Positions 45,893 to 54,476 of a DNA stretch of 64,000 nt are shown piece after piece (within the stretch, counting starts at the first letter, position 1; the number at the start of each line of letters is the position of its first letter). The notes under the pieces are model-generated. The model saw only the letters and a list, made by a program, of their open reading frames with translations. It searched no databases and was not told the origin of the DNA. This DNA is from an uncultured Alphaproteobacteria bacterium. GTDB taxonomy: Bacteria > Pseudomonadota > Alphaproteobacteria > Rhodobacterales > Rhodobacteraceae. Position numbers and translations under genes: made by a program. The stretch covers positions 93,672 through 157,671 of the forward strand of contig CACJUU010000002.1 in assembly GCA_902596605.1 (NCBI GenBank). Reading direction: 5' to 3'.

Positions 45893-47010
45893 TGTGGAAG
45901 ATGGTAAAGCTTGGTGAAATCTGTAATGTACAACGTGGCACAACAATAACAAAAAAGAATACCGTTGAGGGTGCAGTTCCAGTAATTGGTGGGGGAACCA
46001 AACCAACTTATTTTCACAACGAGGCAAATAGGGAATCCGGTTGCATTACTGTTAGTGGCTCAGGTGCAAGCGCAGGCTTTGTAACTTATTGGGACATTCC
46101 AATTTTTGCTTCTGATTGTTCTACCATTGAAATAAAAAACAAGCAGATTTTGCAGCGATTTGTGTATTATTTTATGCAGTCCCAACAGCAATATATTTAT
46201 GAAAACTTTCGTTCTGGCGCAGCACAACCACATGTATATGCAAAAGATATAGCTACTTTGGATTTCCCCGTCATTCCTCTAGCAGAGCAGCAACGCATCG
46301 TAGAAAAACTTGATGCCGCCTTTACGGAGATTGATGAGGCGATTTCAGTTACTCAATCGCAAACAAGTCAAGCTCATAACCTTTTTGAAAACATTATAGC
46401 TGAACAATTCTCGTATAAAGATGGCTATGAGCGCAAAACACTGCAAGATATCTGTGAGAAAATTACAGATGGTACGCATCAAACACCTAAGTATTATGAA
46501 GAAGGCTACATATTCTTATCATCAAAAAATGTTACTTCCCGCAAGATTGATTGGGAAAATGTGAAATACGTTGATGAGAACCAGCATGTAGAGATGCAGA
46601 AACGCTTGAGCCCAAAAGTTGGAGATGTTCTTCTCGCAAAAAATGGTACTACAGGTGTTGCTGCTATGGTTGATAAAGACGTCATCTTCAATATTTATGT
46701 CAGTCTTGCTTGGCTACGGAGCAAGGGAAATGTCACGCCTGAATATCTGCTAAACTTTGTGAATTCAAAAGTAGCGAGGCAGCAATTTTCAAAAAGGACA
46801 AAAGGGATAGGTGTTCCAAATTTGCACTTGAGAGAAATTAGAGAGGTTGAAATTTCATTTCCAAATGAACTTAGCCATCAACAAAAAATTGTTTCAAAAG
46901 TTTCCAATATTGATGAAGCGTACTTAAAATATTGCGAAATTTTAAAAGATAAGCTTGAAAACTTAAAAACTCTCAAATCAGCTATACTCTCACAAGCAAT
47001 GCAAAGCTAG
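45892..47010 (+). CDS. hsdS: Type I restriction-modification specificity subunit, HsdS
   Basis: 372 aa from ATG 45892, overlapping the hsdM stop as TGATG; a GTG one codon earlier is possible. Two target-recognition domains are visible, the first starting MVKLGEICNVQRG and the second TLQDICEKITDGTHQTP, each ending in a helical spacer with LAEQQRIVEKLD or SHQQKIVSKV. Intact, so with HsdM it could form an active methyltransferase. Confidence 0.94.
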   Translation: MWKMVKLGEICNVQRGTTITKKNTVEGAVPVIGGGTKPTYFHNEANRESGCITVSGSGASAGFVTYWDIPIFASDCSTIEIKNKQILQRFVYYFMQSQQQYIYENFRSGAAQPHVYAKDIATLDFPVIPLAEQQRIVEKLDAAFTEIDEAISVTQSQTSQAHNLFENIIAEQFSYKDGYERKTLQDICEKITDGTHQTPKYYEEGYIFLSSKNVTSRKIDWENVKYVDENQHVEMQKRLSPKVGDVLLAKNGTTGVAAMVDKDVIFNIYVSLAWLRSKGNVTPEYLLNFVNSKVARQQFSKRTKGIGVPNLHLREIREVEISFPNELSHQQKIVSKVSNIDEAYLKYCEILKDKLENLKTLKSAILSQAMQS

Positions 47011-47015
47011 GCGAT

Positions 47016-48335
47016 ATGAACGAAGCTGATACACGTGCAGAATATATTGACAAACAGCTGGAAGCCGCTGGCTAGATAACTAGTGCTGAAAATGGTGTTA
47101 GGGTAAGGCGGGAATATAACATTAATGCGGGTGAAATCCGGTCCAGTGGTATTCGCAAAGGACAGCTCAAAGCTGACTACATACTTGAATACAAAAACAC
47201 AAAGCTCGCTGTTATAGAAGCCAAAAGCAATAAGCTGGATGTGTCTGAGGCTGTGGCACAAGCCAAGCTCTATGCAGAAAAGCTACGCTTAAAAACCAGC
47301 TTTGCTGCTAACGGTAAAGCTACTTACGAAATCAATCATGCCATTGGCACTGAAGGTGAAGTAGATGCTTTCCCTTCACCAGAGAAATTGTGGAAGCGTG
47401 TTTATGGTAGTGGCAATGAGTGGCTTGACAAGTTCAGCAATGTGCCTTTTGAAGATTTTAATGTAACAAGGCAACCACTCTATTATCAACAACTTGCTGT
47501 CAGCAATGCTGTTCAAGCAATTGCAGAAGAAAAACAACGAGTTTTGCTTACCCTTGCAACAGGCACTGGCAAAACTTTCATCGCATTTCAAATTGCTTGG
47601 AAGTTTTTTAAAAGCCGTTGGACATTGCAGCGTGACAGTAAACGCCAGCCTCGTATCTTATTTCTTGCAGATAGAAACATCCTTGCCAACCAAGCTTATT
47701 TGGATTTTGGCGCATTTGATGATGCAGCACTTGTTCGTATTAAACCGAGCGATATAGCCAAACGAGGTGAAGTTCCCAAAAATGGTAGTGTCTTCTTCAC
47801 TATCTTTCAGAGCTTTATGAGCGGTAAAGATGGTGAGCCTTATTTTGGAAAGTATGAGCCAGACTTCTTTGATTTAGTCATTATTGATGAGTGTCATAGA
47901 GGTGGTGCCAATGATGAAAGCAATTGGCGTAATATCCTCAATTACTTTTCAGGTGCTGTGCATTTGGGCCTTACAGCTACGCCCAAGCGCAAAGATAACA
48001 CAGATACATATGCGTACTTTGGTGAACCAGTTTTTATATACAGTTTGAAAGAGGGAATACAGGATGGCTTTCTTACCCCCTTTAAAGTCAAGCGAATACA
48101 AACAACAATTGATGAATACATCTACACGCCTGACGATGAAGTGATTGATTACTTATACACTCATTACAAACATGCTACTAGGTGGCTAAAATTTGTTAAT
48201 ATTAAACAATATAAAAACCATATTATTTCTGACGGGGGTGATGGTTTAATTCAGAATATTAAAATAAATAAAAATTTAGAGCGTAATTCTATTATATTGC
48301 TCCAAACAATAGTAATGAGAGAATTGCTATGGTAG
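47016..48335 (+). pseudogene. hsdR: Type I restriction endonuclease HsdR, broken by nonsense codon and 3' loss
   Basis: The native start MNEADTRAEYIDKQLEAAG is followed at codon 20 by TAG (47073), where homologues have Trp (TGG), then the frame continues. The nuclease core ADYILEYK with VIEAKSNK, Walker A LATGTGKTF and box IIDECHRG can all be read. Homology ends near 48146 after TPDDEVI; the rest of the helicase and the C-terminus are missing and the 60-codon tail is unrelated. The track ORF at 47241 starts past the nuclease motif. Confidence 0.88.
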
Positions 48336-48481
48336 ATATGATATAAAATAAAAACTTTGTTGTATAATTTATATTAAAAGAGCGCTCACAAAATTGATAA
48401 CCATAATTTTAGACAAGATAATTTAATGGACTGTTTTCGTAGGCATTTATAAATTATTGGTAAATAAAGGGTAGTCCATCT

Positions 48482-48940
48482 ATGATTGCGGTAAGGCGAG
48501 TTGTTGAAGAAGATAGTAGGATCATTTTTGAATGGAGAAATGATATTTATACGCGGAAAATGTCTCGTGCCTCGGAGCATGTTGATTGGAAACGACATAG
48601 TGATTGGTTATACGAAACCCTAAGAAATCCCAATCGCTGCCTTTTATTGTGTGAGGCCCAGCCAAAAAAACCAATTGCTGTTGTTCGCTTTGATGTAAAA
48701 AATATATTGGCAGAAATATCAATAAACCTTTCACCTCTAGAGCGTGGCAGAGGGCTTTCTTCAATGTGCTTGTCAGTGGCAATTGGTTACTTTGAAAAAC
48801 ATTATCCACTTGTTTTAGAGCTAATTGCTGAAATAAAAACTGTAAATCTGCATAGTAGGAAATCATTTGAAAGAGTTGGTTTTGTTCTTCGCACGGAAAA
48901 AGACGGATATTGGCATTTAAGTAGTCACATTAATAGATAA
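48482..48940 (+). CDS. GNAT-family N-acetyltransferase
   Basis: 152 aa. N-terminal IFEWRNDIYTRKMS resembles acetyltransferases of surface-sugar synthesis (PseH-like), then the acetyl-CoA region SPLERGRGLSSMCLSVAI, and VNLHSRKSFERVGFV. Substrate unknown. It is the last intact gene of element B. Confidence 0.8.
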   Translation: MIAVRRVVEEDSRIIFEWRNDIYTRKMSRASEHVDWKRHSDWLYETLRNPNRCLLLCEAQPKKPIAVVRFDVKNILAEISINLSPLERGRGLSSMCLSVAIGYFEKHYPLVLELIAEIKTVNLHSRKSFERVGFVLRTEKDGYWHLSSHINR

Positions 48941-49184
48941 AGTCCGTGAAACCCATTATTTTCTAATTTTTAATTTTTATAAACTTGCGGCTACTTGACT
49001 TAAATAATAGTTTAAATGTTCGCTACCGCAAACACTCCAAAAAATTATTCTTGCTGGACAAACAAAAATAGCTTTAAGTCGTAACTATGATTTAGGTCAA
49101 CCGGTTGTTCTTTTCTGCCATACTTTGGTTGAGGGCGGCTATTAACTCATTAGAGGACTACATTATATGAATTTTTCCCCCTGC

Positions 49185-49207
49185 AAACCCCTATAAACAT
49201 GGGGTTT
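49185..49207. repeat. Hairpin abutting att copy 3
   Basis: AAACCCC, 9-base loop, GGGGTTT, ending at the base before ATTGAGTGGGAGT. Copies 1 and 2 do not have it. It may be a terminator-like structure or a recombinase recognition feature. Confidence 0.5.
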
Positions 49208-49220
49208 ATTGAGTGGGAGT
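49208..49220 (+). repeat. Attachment-site core, copy 3
   Basis: ATTGAGTGGGAGT followed by GTTTAAA. Joined to guaA it would give IEWECLKI before a stop, not the usual IEWE end, so it may not be the original chromosomal right half. Confidence 0.85.
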
Positions 49221-49470
49221 GTTTAAAAATTTAATAAAATCCATAACTTTAAGAAAAAAGGCAATATCGTATGTACTTTAAAAAAATAGATATACCAGTA
49301 GAAATATACGAAAATAGACGACGAACTTAGAGCAATATATCTTAGCGGTAATACAGATTGCATATGAGTATTTAAGACAAGAGATGATAGAAATAATTTT
49401 ATGGAATTAACAACGGAAATGGTGAAAGCAGATAGAGAGAACTATTATAATATGAAATATGCTTGAATTA

Positions 49471-49488
49471 TTTCAAAGTAGTTTCAAA
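49471..49488 (+). repeat. TTTCAAA pair right of att copy 3
   Basis: TTTCAAA-GTAG-TTTCAAA, a perfect 7-4-7 pair, 250 bases past copy 3. An arm site outside the last core copy hints at a further element or remnant to the right. Confidence 0.55.
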
Positions 49489-49555
49489 CTTATGATAAAT
49501 ACAATAAAATCAATATTTTACAATTAAATATTATTGATCATGAATTATAAATAAC

Positions 49556-50056
49556 ATGAAACAAGAAAGAGTACAGCATAGTTTATTAGGGAAATCTTTA
49601 CATTGGTTTTTCGTTCTTTTATTCGGGTACGGGGTATTCAAGCAGATTGAAAATAAAGAACAATTAAATGATTTAGGGCTTCTTATATCAGAAATGTTTT
49701 TTGCGTTGGCTTTTTTGTTATTTATAACGTTCCGGTTCATTTATATGAAAAGATACAAAACTGCGCTTCCTTCAGAAACATCAAAAATACAACTTATAGC
49801 AGCAAAAGTTGTCCATACGTCGATGTATTTTGTTCTCACTGGAATTGCAATCTCCGGCTTGGGAATTGGGATCCTTTTCTGGCTGGGTTATAAAGATGGC
49901 CTATTGATTGAAACCATAATTTGGGTTCACGAACTACTCTTTGCCACCATATTATGGTTGATTTCCATTCACATTTTGGCGGCAATATATCATCGAACCC
50001 AACACGATTTTGTATGGAGCTCTATGGTTCCTTTTTTAAAGGAAAAGGTCAAATAA
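49556..50056 (+). CDS. Cytochrome b561-type diheme membrane protein
   Basis: 166 aa with four transmembrane spans. Heme-ligand histidines fit the bacterial b561 pattern: SLHWFFVLLF near residue 16, KVVHTSMYFVLTGIAISG near 86, then WVHELLFATILWLISIHILAAIYH. These proteins move electrons from quinol, for example to superoxide. Eight bases separate it from the DUF952 gene. Confidence 0.87.
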   Translation: MKQERVQHSLLGKSLHWFFVLLFGYGVFKQIENKEQLNDLGLLISEMFFALAFLLFITFRFIYMKRYKTALPSETSKIQLIAAKVVHTSMYFVLTGIAISGLGIGILFWLGYKDGLLIETIIWVHELLFATILWLISIHILAAIYHRTQHDFVWSSMVPFLKEKVK

Positions 50057-50063
50057 AAGAGCA

Positions 50064-50408
50064 ATGGGTAAAGTTTTTAAAGTATGTGAAGAGGATGACT
50101 GGGAGAGCACAAAAAACGAAGATTTTTTTCTAGGGTCAAAAGCCGATCGAAACGATGGTTTTATTCACTTTTCCACTTCAGAACAATTGGAAGAAACCTT
50201 AGAAAGATATTTCAAGTCGAATAGCCCTTTGTATTTGCTGGAAGTAAATACAGATCACGTAGAACTAGTTTGGGAGATAAGTAGAAATAATCAGTTGTTC
50301 CCACATTTATATAGTCCACTGCCATTAAATATGGTTTCCAAAGTATACAGAATTTTCATAGACGATGAAGGAAAACATATTATTCCTGAGCGGGTGTTAA
50401 ATAATTAG
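50064..50408 (+). CDS. DUF952 protein
   Basis: 114 aa. DUF952 signature is complete: FLGSKADRNDGFIHFSTSEQ and NNQLFPHLYSPLPLNMV. No biochemical function is established. Probably co-transcribed with the b561 gene. Confidence 0.9.
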   Translation: MGKVFKVCEEDDWESTKNEDFFLGSKADRNDGFIHFSTSEQLEETLERYFKSNSPLYLLEVNTDHVELVWEISRNNQLFPHLYSPLPLNMVSKVYRIFIDDEGKHIIPERVLNN

Positions 50409-50476
50409 TACCCCTAAATTGAGAACAGTAAAAATTAAAAGGAAGGGAAATTACTTTTGTTTTTTTCCATAAAAAT

Positions 50477-51022
50477 ATGAAAAAAAAAGAAATAAACAGG
50501 ATTTTAAATTTTTGGTTCAAAGACTGTAATGCAAAAGATTGGTTAAACAAGATGAGTATTTTGATAATCAAATTAAAACAATTTTGGTGATTAAATAGAA
50601 AAGGCGGTGCTTAATATTATAATCATTGGGTAAAATCTTTAGAAAGCTTGCTAGCACTTATCATATTAACTGACCAATTTACTAGAAATTTTTTCAGAGG
50701 AAGACCTGGGCCCTTTTCAGGATACACTCCTGCACTAGACACTTGTTTAATTTGCTTAAATACCTTCGATATCTGCCAATAAAATAGAGAAAAAGCCCAC
50801 TTTATTTTAATACCATTAATGCATTGTGAGAATTTAAGAATTCAAGAAATGTCTTTGCCATTATTTCGATCGCACACTTCTGATAAAGTCTACCGATATG
50901 CATTAAAACACAAAAATATAATTGCGAGATTTGGCAGGTCTCCACATAGAAACGCTATCTTAGGAAGAACATCGACAGCATCGGAAATTGAATTTTTAAA
51001 AAGTTCTGGATCCTCTTTCTAG
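50477..51022 (+). pseudogene. Decayed DUF924 gene with several frameshifts and stops
   Basis: Pieces of DUF924 are readable in successive frames: RILNFWFKDCNAKDWLNK at the start, DQFTRNFFRGRPGPF after a lost block, IPLMHCENLRIQEMSLPL, then KNIIARFGRSPHRNAILGRT and STASEIEFLKSSG to the stop. At least three frame changes or stop codons separate them (one after WLNK, TAA within the GD-IEKAV block, one near 50788). The 67-aa track ORF is the last piece. Confidence 0.85.
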
Positions 51023-51046
51023 TGCCTCAATGTCTAGTGCAACTAT

Positions 51047-52207
51047 TTAAAAAGGGTTTGCCTTCTCAACCAATTTCACAAAAAAGCTTGCTCCTATAGG
51101 TGATAGTTCATCATTAAAATCGTATTGCGGATTGTGGACAGCTGCACCAACACCCTGTCCTACATGGAAATAACATCCTGGACGCTTCTCTATCATATAT
51201 GAAAAATCCTCAGACGCCATTATTGGTTCAGCGTTTATGTCAACGTTTTGTAAACCAACTATCTCTTTAGCCACTTCAGCTGCAAATTTTGTTTCTCTTT
51301 GGTGATTTACTGTAGGGGGATAACCATAGTTGTAGTCCAACTTTATTTTCCCTCCAAAACCTCTGCTGTAACCCTTGCATAATTCTTTTAGCCGTTTTAC
51401 GATCAGCAACTGCGCTTCTTTGGAAAGAGTTCGAACAGTTCCATTGATAAATGCATCGTTGGGAATAATATTATGGGTCGTACCAGCATGAAACTGCGTA
51501 ATAGAAATCACTACTTTTTCCAAAGCCGATAAGTTTCTAGATGAAATAGTTTGTATAGCTTGTACAAGCTGTGCCCCAGTAATGAGTGGATCAATTGTTT
51601 CATCAGGCTCCGCTGCATGACCACCCTGACCAACAATTTTAATCGTAAAATCATCTGCTGCTGCCATGTTTGGGCCTATACAAGTCTTAAATACACCTAA
51701 AGGAGACCCGGGATCGTTATGGATCCCATAAACCTCATCGATCTGAAACTTCTCCATTATGCCTTCGTCACACATGACTTTTGCTCCTCCTCCTCCTTCC
51801 TCTGCAGGTTGGAAAATCAGGGCAACATTCCCAGCAAAACTCCTTGTTTCACACAAGTATTTAGCAGCTCCTAAAAGCATAGTGGTGTGTCCGTCATGCC
51901 CACATGCGTGCATTATTCCAGTTCTTTTTGATTTATATTTTTTATTAGTCATTTCTTTTAATGGCAATGCATCCATATCTGCTCTGAGCCCAATTGTTTT
52001 TCCGTTAGATTTACCATTAATTATCGCAACAATCCCGGTTTTTGCTATTCCAGAATGAATTTCATCTACACCAAATTCTTCTAGTTTAGATTTTACAAAC
52101 TTTGCCGTCTCAAAACATTCAAATCCCAATTCTGGATTAGAGTGCATTTGATGTCTCCATCCTTGCATCTCGTCAAAGTAATCTGATATCCTATTTATTA
52201 CTGGCAA
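51047..52207 (-). CDS. M20-family amidohydrolase (hippurate/N-acyl amino acid hydrolase type)
   Basis: 386 aa. Metal-binding motif HACGHDGHTTML, catalytic base and ligand in QPAEEGGGGAKVM, and later MASEDFSYM are all in place. These enzymes hydrolyse N-acyl amino acids or related amides. Start is TTG with AAAGG six to seven bases upstream. Divergent from the P450 gene across about 100 bases; a functional link is possible but not shown. Confidence 0.93.
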   Translation of the reverse strand: MPVINRISDYFDEMQGWRHQMHSNPELGFECFETAKFVKSKLEEFGVDEIHSGIAKTGIVAIINGKSNGKTIGLRADMDALPLKEMTNKKYKSKRTGIMHACGHDGHTTMLLGAAKYLCETRSFAGNVALIFQPAEEGGGGAKVMCDEGIMEKFQIDEVYGIHNDPGSPLGVFKTCIGPNMAAADDFTIKIVGQGGHAAEPDETIDPLITGAQLVQAIQTISSRNLSALEKVVISITQFHAGTTHNIIPNDAFINGTVRTLSKEAQLLIVKRLKELCKGYSRGFGGKIKLDYNYGYPPTVNHQRETKFAAEVAKEIVGLQNVDINAEPIMASEDFSYMIEKRPGCYFHVGQGVGAAVHNPQYDFNDELSPIGASFFVKLVEKANPF

Positions 52208-52304
52208 AGTAACCTTTAGTTTATGTTTTTGAGCTTAAATCGATTAAAAGATATAGTATCATGCTTGCTAAATTTGGAAAGAGCTTTTGAAAGGCGAGAT
52301 AACA

Positions 52305-53489
52305 ATGATAATTGTTGATCAACCACCAGCTGATAAAAATTTTGTTCAAAACCCCTATGCTTTCTATCGTGATATCTTAAAAAGAGGCGGTGTTTGTTTC
52401 TGGAAAAATTACAATCAGAAGGCATTTTTTAACTTCAACACTATAAATCAAATTTTTAAAGACAAGAGATTTGGTAGAGAGTTGCCGCCAGACTTTAAAC
52501 AACCTAATGAGAAAAACCTTAGTGAGTTTTATAGAATTGAGAGTAACTCAATGCTTGAATTGGAGGGGAAAAGACACACTCGATTAAGAGGGTTGGTATT
52601 ACGCGCATTCACTACTAAAAATATACAAAAAATATCTAAAGATATTCACACACTCTGTACTAAGTTATTGGATAACATCAATGAGAATGAAACAGATTTA
52701 ATAGAAAGCTACGCAAAACAAGTCCCTGTAATTACTATTGCTCGCCTTTTAGGAATACCAGAAGAAATGTCAGATCAATTGTTAAAATGGTCTAATTCAA
52801 TGGTTGCTGTATACCAAGCAAACATTTCAGAAGAGGGCAAAGACTTAGCAAATCAATCCTCAAAAGAATTCTTTGAATATATTAAAAAATACGTAGCTGA
52901 GCGTCGCTCTAAGCCAGCAGATGATTTAATCACTCATTTGATAAACGCTGAAGAAGATAATCAAAAGCTTAATTTTGATGAGTTAGTTTCAACTTGCATT
53001 TTATTATTAAATGCAGGACATGAAGCGACAGTCCATACTATCGGCAATGGAATAAAAGCATTACTTCTGAACAAAGTTGATTGTCGTTTTTTAAAAGAGA
53101 ATGAATGGCATAGTATTGTAGAAGAAATCCTAAGATATGATCCACCACTTCATATATTTACAAGGTTTGCATACGAAAATTTAACAGTTGATAATGTTCA
53201 CATTGCTCGTGGAGAAAAAATAAGCTTGGTAATAGGTGCATCTGGCCACGATGAAAGCCGATGGGATAAGCCCTCTGAGTTCAAATCGAATAGACGTCCT
53301 TTAACTCATAATTCTTTTGGTGCAGGTGCACACTTTTGTCTTGGCGCCCCGTTAGCGCGCTTAGAAATAAATTTGGCGCTCAAAAACCTGTTTGATAAAA
53401 AAAGATATATTAAGATACTTCAAAAGCCTGAGTATGCAAATATTTATCACTTTCATGGGCTCAAGTCATTAAATGTTGAAATGCGCTAA
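52305..53489 (+). CDS. Cytochrome P450
   Basis: 394 aa from ATG 52305 (AAGGCGAG upstream). Heme-binding FGAGAHFCLGAPLARLE with Cys about 345, I-helix LLNAGHEATVHTIGNG with the acid/Thr pair, and ExxR in VEEILRYDP. A soluble class I bacterial P450 that would need a ferredoxin and reductase; neither is adjacent. Substrate unknown. Confidence 0.95.
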   Translation: MIIVDQPPADKNFVQNPYAFYRDILKRGGVCFWKNYNQKAFFNFNTINQIFKDKRFGRELPPDFKQPNEKNLSEFYRIESNSMLELEGKRHTRLRGLVLRAFTTKNIQKISKDIHTLCTKLLDNINENETDLIESYAKQVPVITIARLLGIPEEMSDQLLKWSNSMVAVYQANISEEGKDLANQSSKEFFEYIKKYVAERRSKPADDLITHLINAEEDNQKLNFDELVSTCILLLNAGHEATVHTIGNGIKALLLNKVDCRFLKENEWHSIVEEILRYDPPLHIFTRFAYENLTVDNVHIARGEKISLVIGASGHDESRWDKPSEFKSNRRPLTHNSFGAGAHFCLGAPLARLEINLALKNLFDKKRYIKILQKPEYANIYHFHGLKSLNVEMR

Positions 53490-53556
53490 ATGATCTCTAA
53501 ACTTAATATATTCAGAGAAATATTGTGTAATTAAGAATGTTAAATAAATTTTGATT

Positions 53557-54150
53557 ATGAAACAATTTCGTTTTGTCTTCGCTTTTGCGACTTTTTTATT
53601 TTTAGTAAACTTAGGCCTGTTAGAGAACTTTATATCTTTGAATGATCTTTTAAGAGAAAACCGTGTCTATTACTTTAAAGAGAGTAAGGACCCCGTTAGT
53701 GGACCAGTCAAAACTTTTTGGAACAATGGTTATGTAGAAAATACCGGAACGCTATTAAACGGCTTTAAAGAAGAAGGTTGGGAATATTTTCATGATAACG
53801 GAAAATTGCGAGCGAAAGGTTCCTATATAAAAGGCAAAAAGAATGGAAATTGGTTAACTTTCTTTAATAATGGAAACATGCGATCACAAGAAGTATATGC
53901 AGATGGCGTTAAAACAGGGGTTTGGAAGTTTTACTATCGAAGCGGCAATATTCGGACAGAAGAGGAATATAAAGATAACAATCTGGAGGGGGTTTGGAGA
54001 TTCTATCTTGAAACAGGAGAATTGATTGAAAGCGGATACCAAAAAAAGGGCGTTAGAGACGGAGTTTTGGAGATATTTGATAAATCAGGTGATCTAATTA
54101 AGAAGGAAACATGGGCGATGGGTGTTCTTAAAGAAGTATTGTTATACTGA
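53557..54150 (+). CDS. MORN_2-repeat protein with signal/anchor
   Basis: 197 aa from ATG 53557. One hydrophobic N-terminal segment (FVFAFATFLFLVNLGLL) is followed by about six repeats of roughly 23 residues with the pattern G-W-F-NG (for example GNWLTFFNNGNMRSQ, GVWKFYYRSGNIRTE). Such repeats (YwqK-like) often serve as antitoxins or envelope proteins; no toxin gene is adjacent. Confidence 0.8.
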   Translation: MKQFRFVFAFATFLFLVNLGLLENFISLNDLLRENRVYYFKESKDPVSGPVKTFWNNGYVENTGTLLNGFKEEGWEYFHDNGKLRAKGSYIKGKKNGNWLTFFNNGNMRSQEVYADGVKTGVWKFYYRSGNIRTEEEYKDNNLEGVWRFYLETGELIESGYQKKGVRDGVLEIFDKSGDLIKKETWAMGVLKEVLLY

Positions 54151-54465
54151 ATGCAAGAAAAAAAATTCATAAATGTTATAAACGGAAGAAAGTGTTATGG
54201 AACTAAATTTCAACTTGCTGTCTGGAAAGAGGTCGCAAAAATAATACCTGGAAAGACTAAAACATACTCAGAATTAGCAAATATACTTGGCAAACCCAAA
54301 TCTGCCAGAGCGGTAGCAAATGCTTGTGGCAAGAATCCTTATCCTGGCCCGATACCCTGCCATAGAGTAATAAGATCTGATGGGTCTTTAGGGGGTTACA
54401 GTGGCGCTGGGGGAATTGAAACCAAACGAAAGCTACTCTTAAACGAAAGAGATAGTTTCAAATAA
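54151..54465 (+). CDS. ogt: Methylated-DNA-protein-cysteine methyltransferase (catalytic domain only)
   Basis: 104 aa. Active site PIPCHRVIRSDGSLGGYSGG-type block is present (IPCHRVIRSDGSLGGYSGA) with DNA-reading helix SARAVANACGKNPYPG. Only the C-terminal catalytic domain exists; the N-terminal domain of Ada/Ogt is missing, but the cysteine is kept, so it is not an ATL protein. The ATG directly follows the upstream TGA. Confidence 0.9.
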   Translation: MQEKKFINVINGRKCYGTKFQLAVWKEVAKIIPGKTKTYSELANILGKPKSARAVANACGKNPYPGPIPCHRVIRSDGSLGGYSGAGGIETKRKLLLNERDSFK

Positions 54466-54476
54466 AATTATATAAA

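Larger units (their letters stand above)
44022..49220 (+). mobile_element. Element B: guaA-type segment with defective type I R-M, no integrase
   Basis: Bounded by att copies 2 and 3, about 5.2 kb. It holds hsdM, hsdS, a broken hsdR, a GNAT gene and a decayed stretch. Its left end resembles that of element A: TTTTAATTACACC with nearby ATATAG parallels TTTTATTACACTT with ATATAG after att copy 1. No recombinase gene is present, so any movement would need one in trans. Confidence 0.65.
48941..49555. other. Gene-poor stretch with decayed coding remnants and att copy 3
   Basis: No intact gene. Near 49020-49144 one frame reads IILAGQTKIALSRNYDLG and stops soon after; near 49271 MYFKKIDIPVEIYENRRRT ends at a stop. 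Neither is recognised; both look like remains of genes. The stretch holds att copy 3, its hairpin and a TTTCAAA pair. Confidence 0.5.

Noticed and set aside
47073-47075. In-frame TAG in hsdR read as pyrrolysine, given an MttB-family gene in the window
   Set aside because: The MttB-like gene itself has no TAG and no pyl genes are seen; a Trp-to-amber point change in an already truncated gene is simpler.
48147-48335. 60-codon tail of the hsdR frame as a separate gene
   Set aside because: No start with ribosome site and no recognised motif; treated as foreign sequence joined at the breakpoint.
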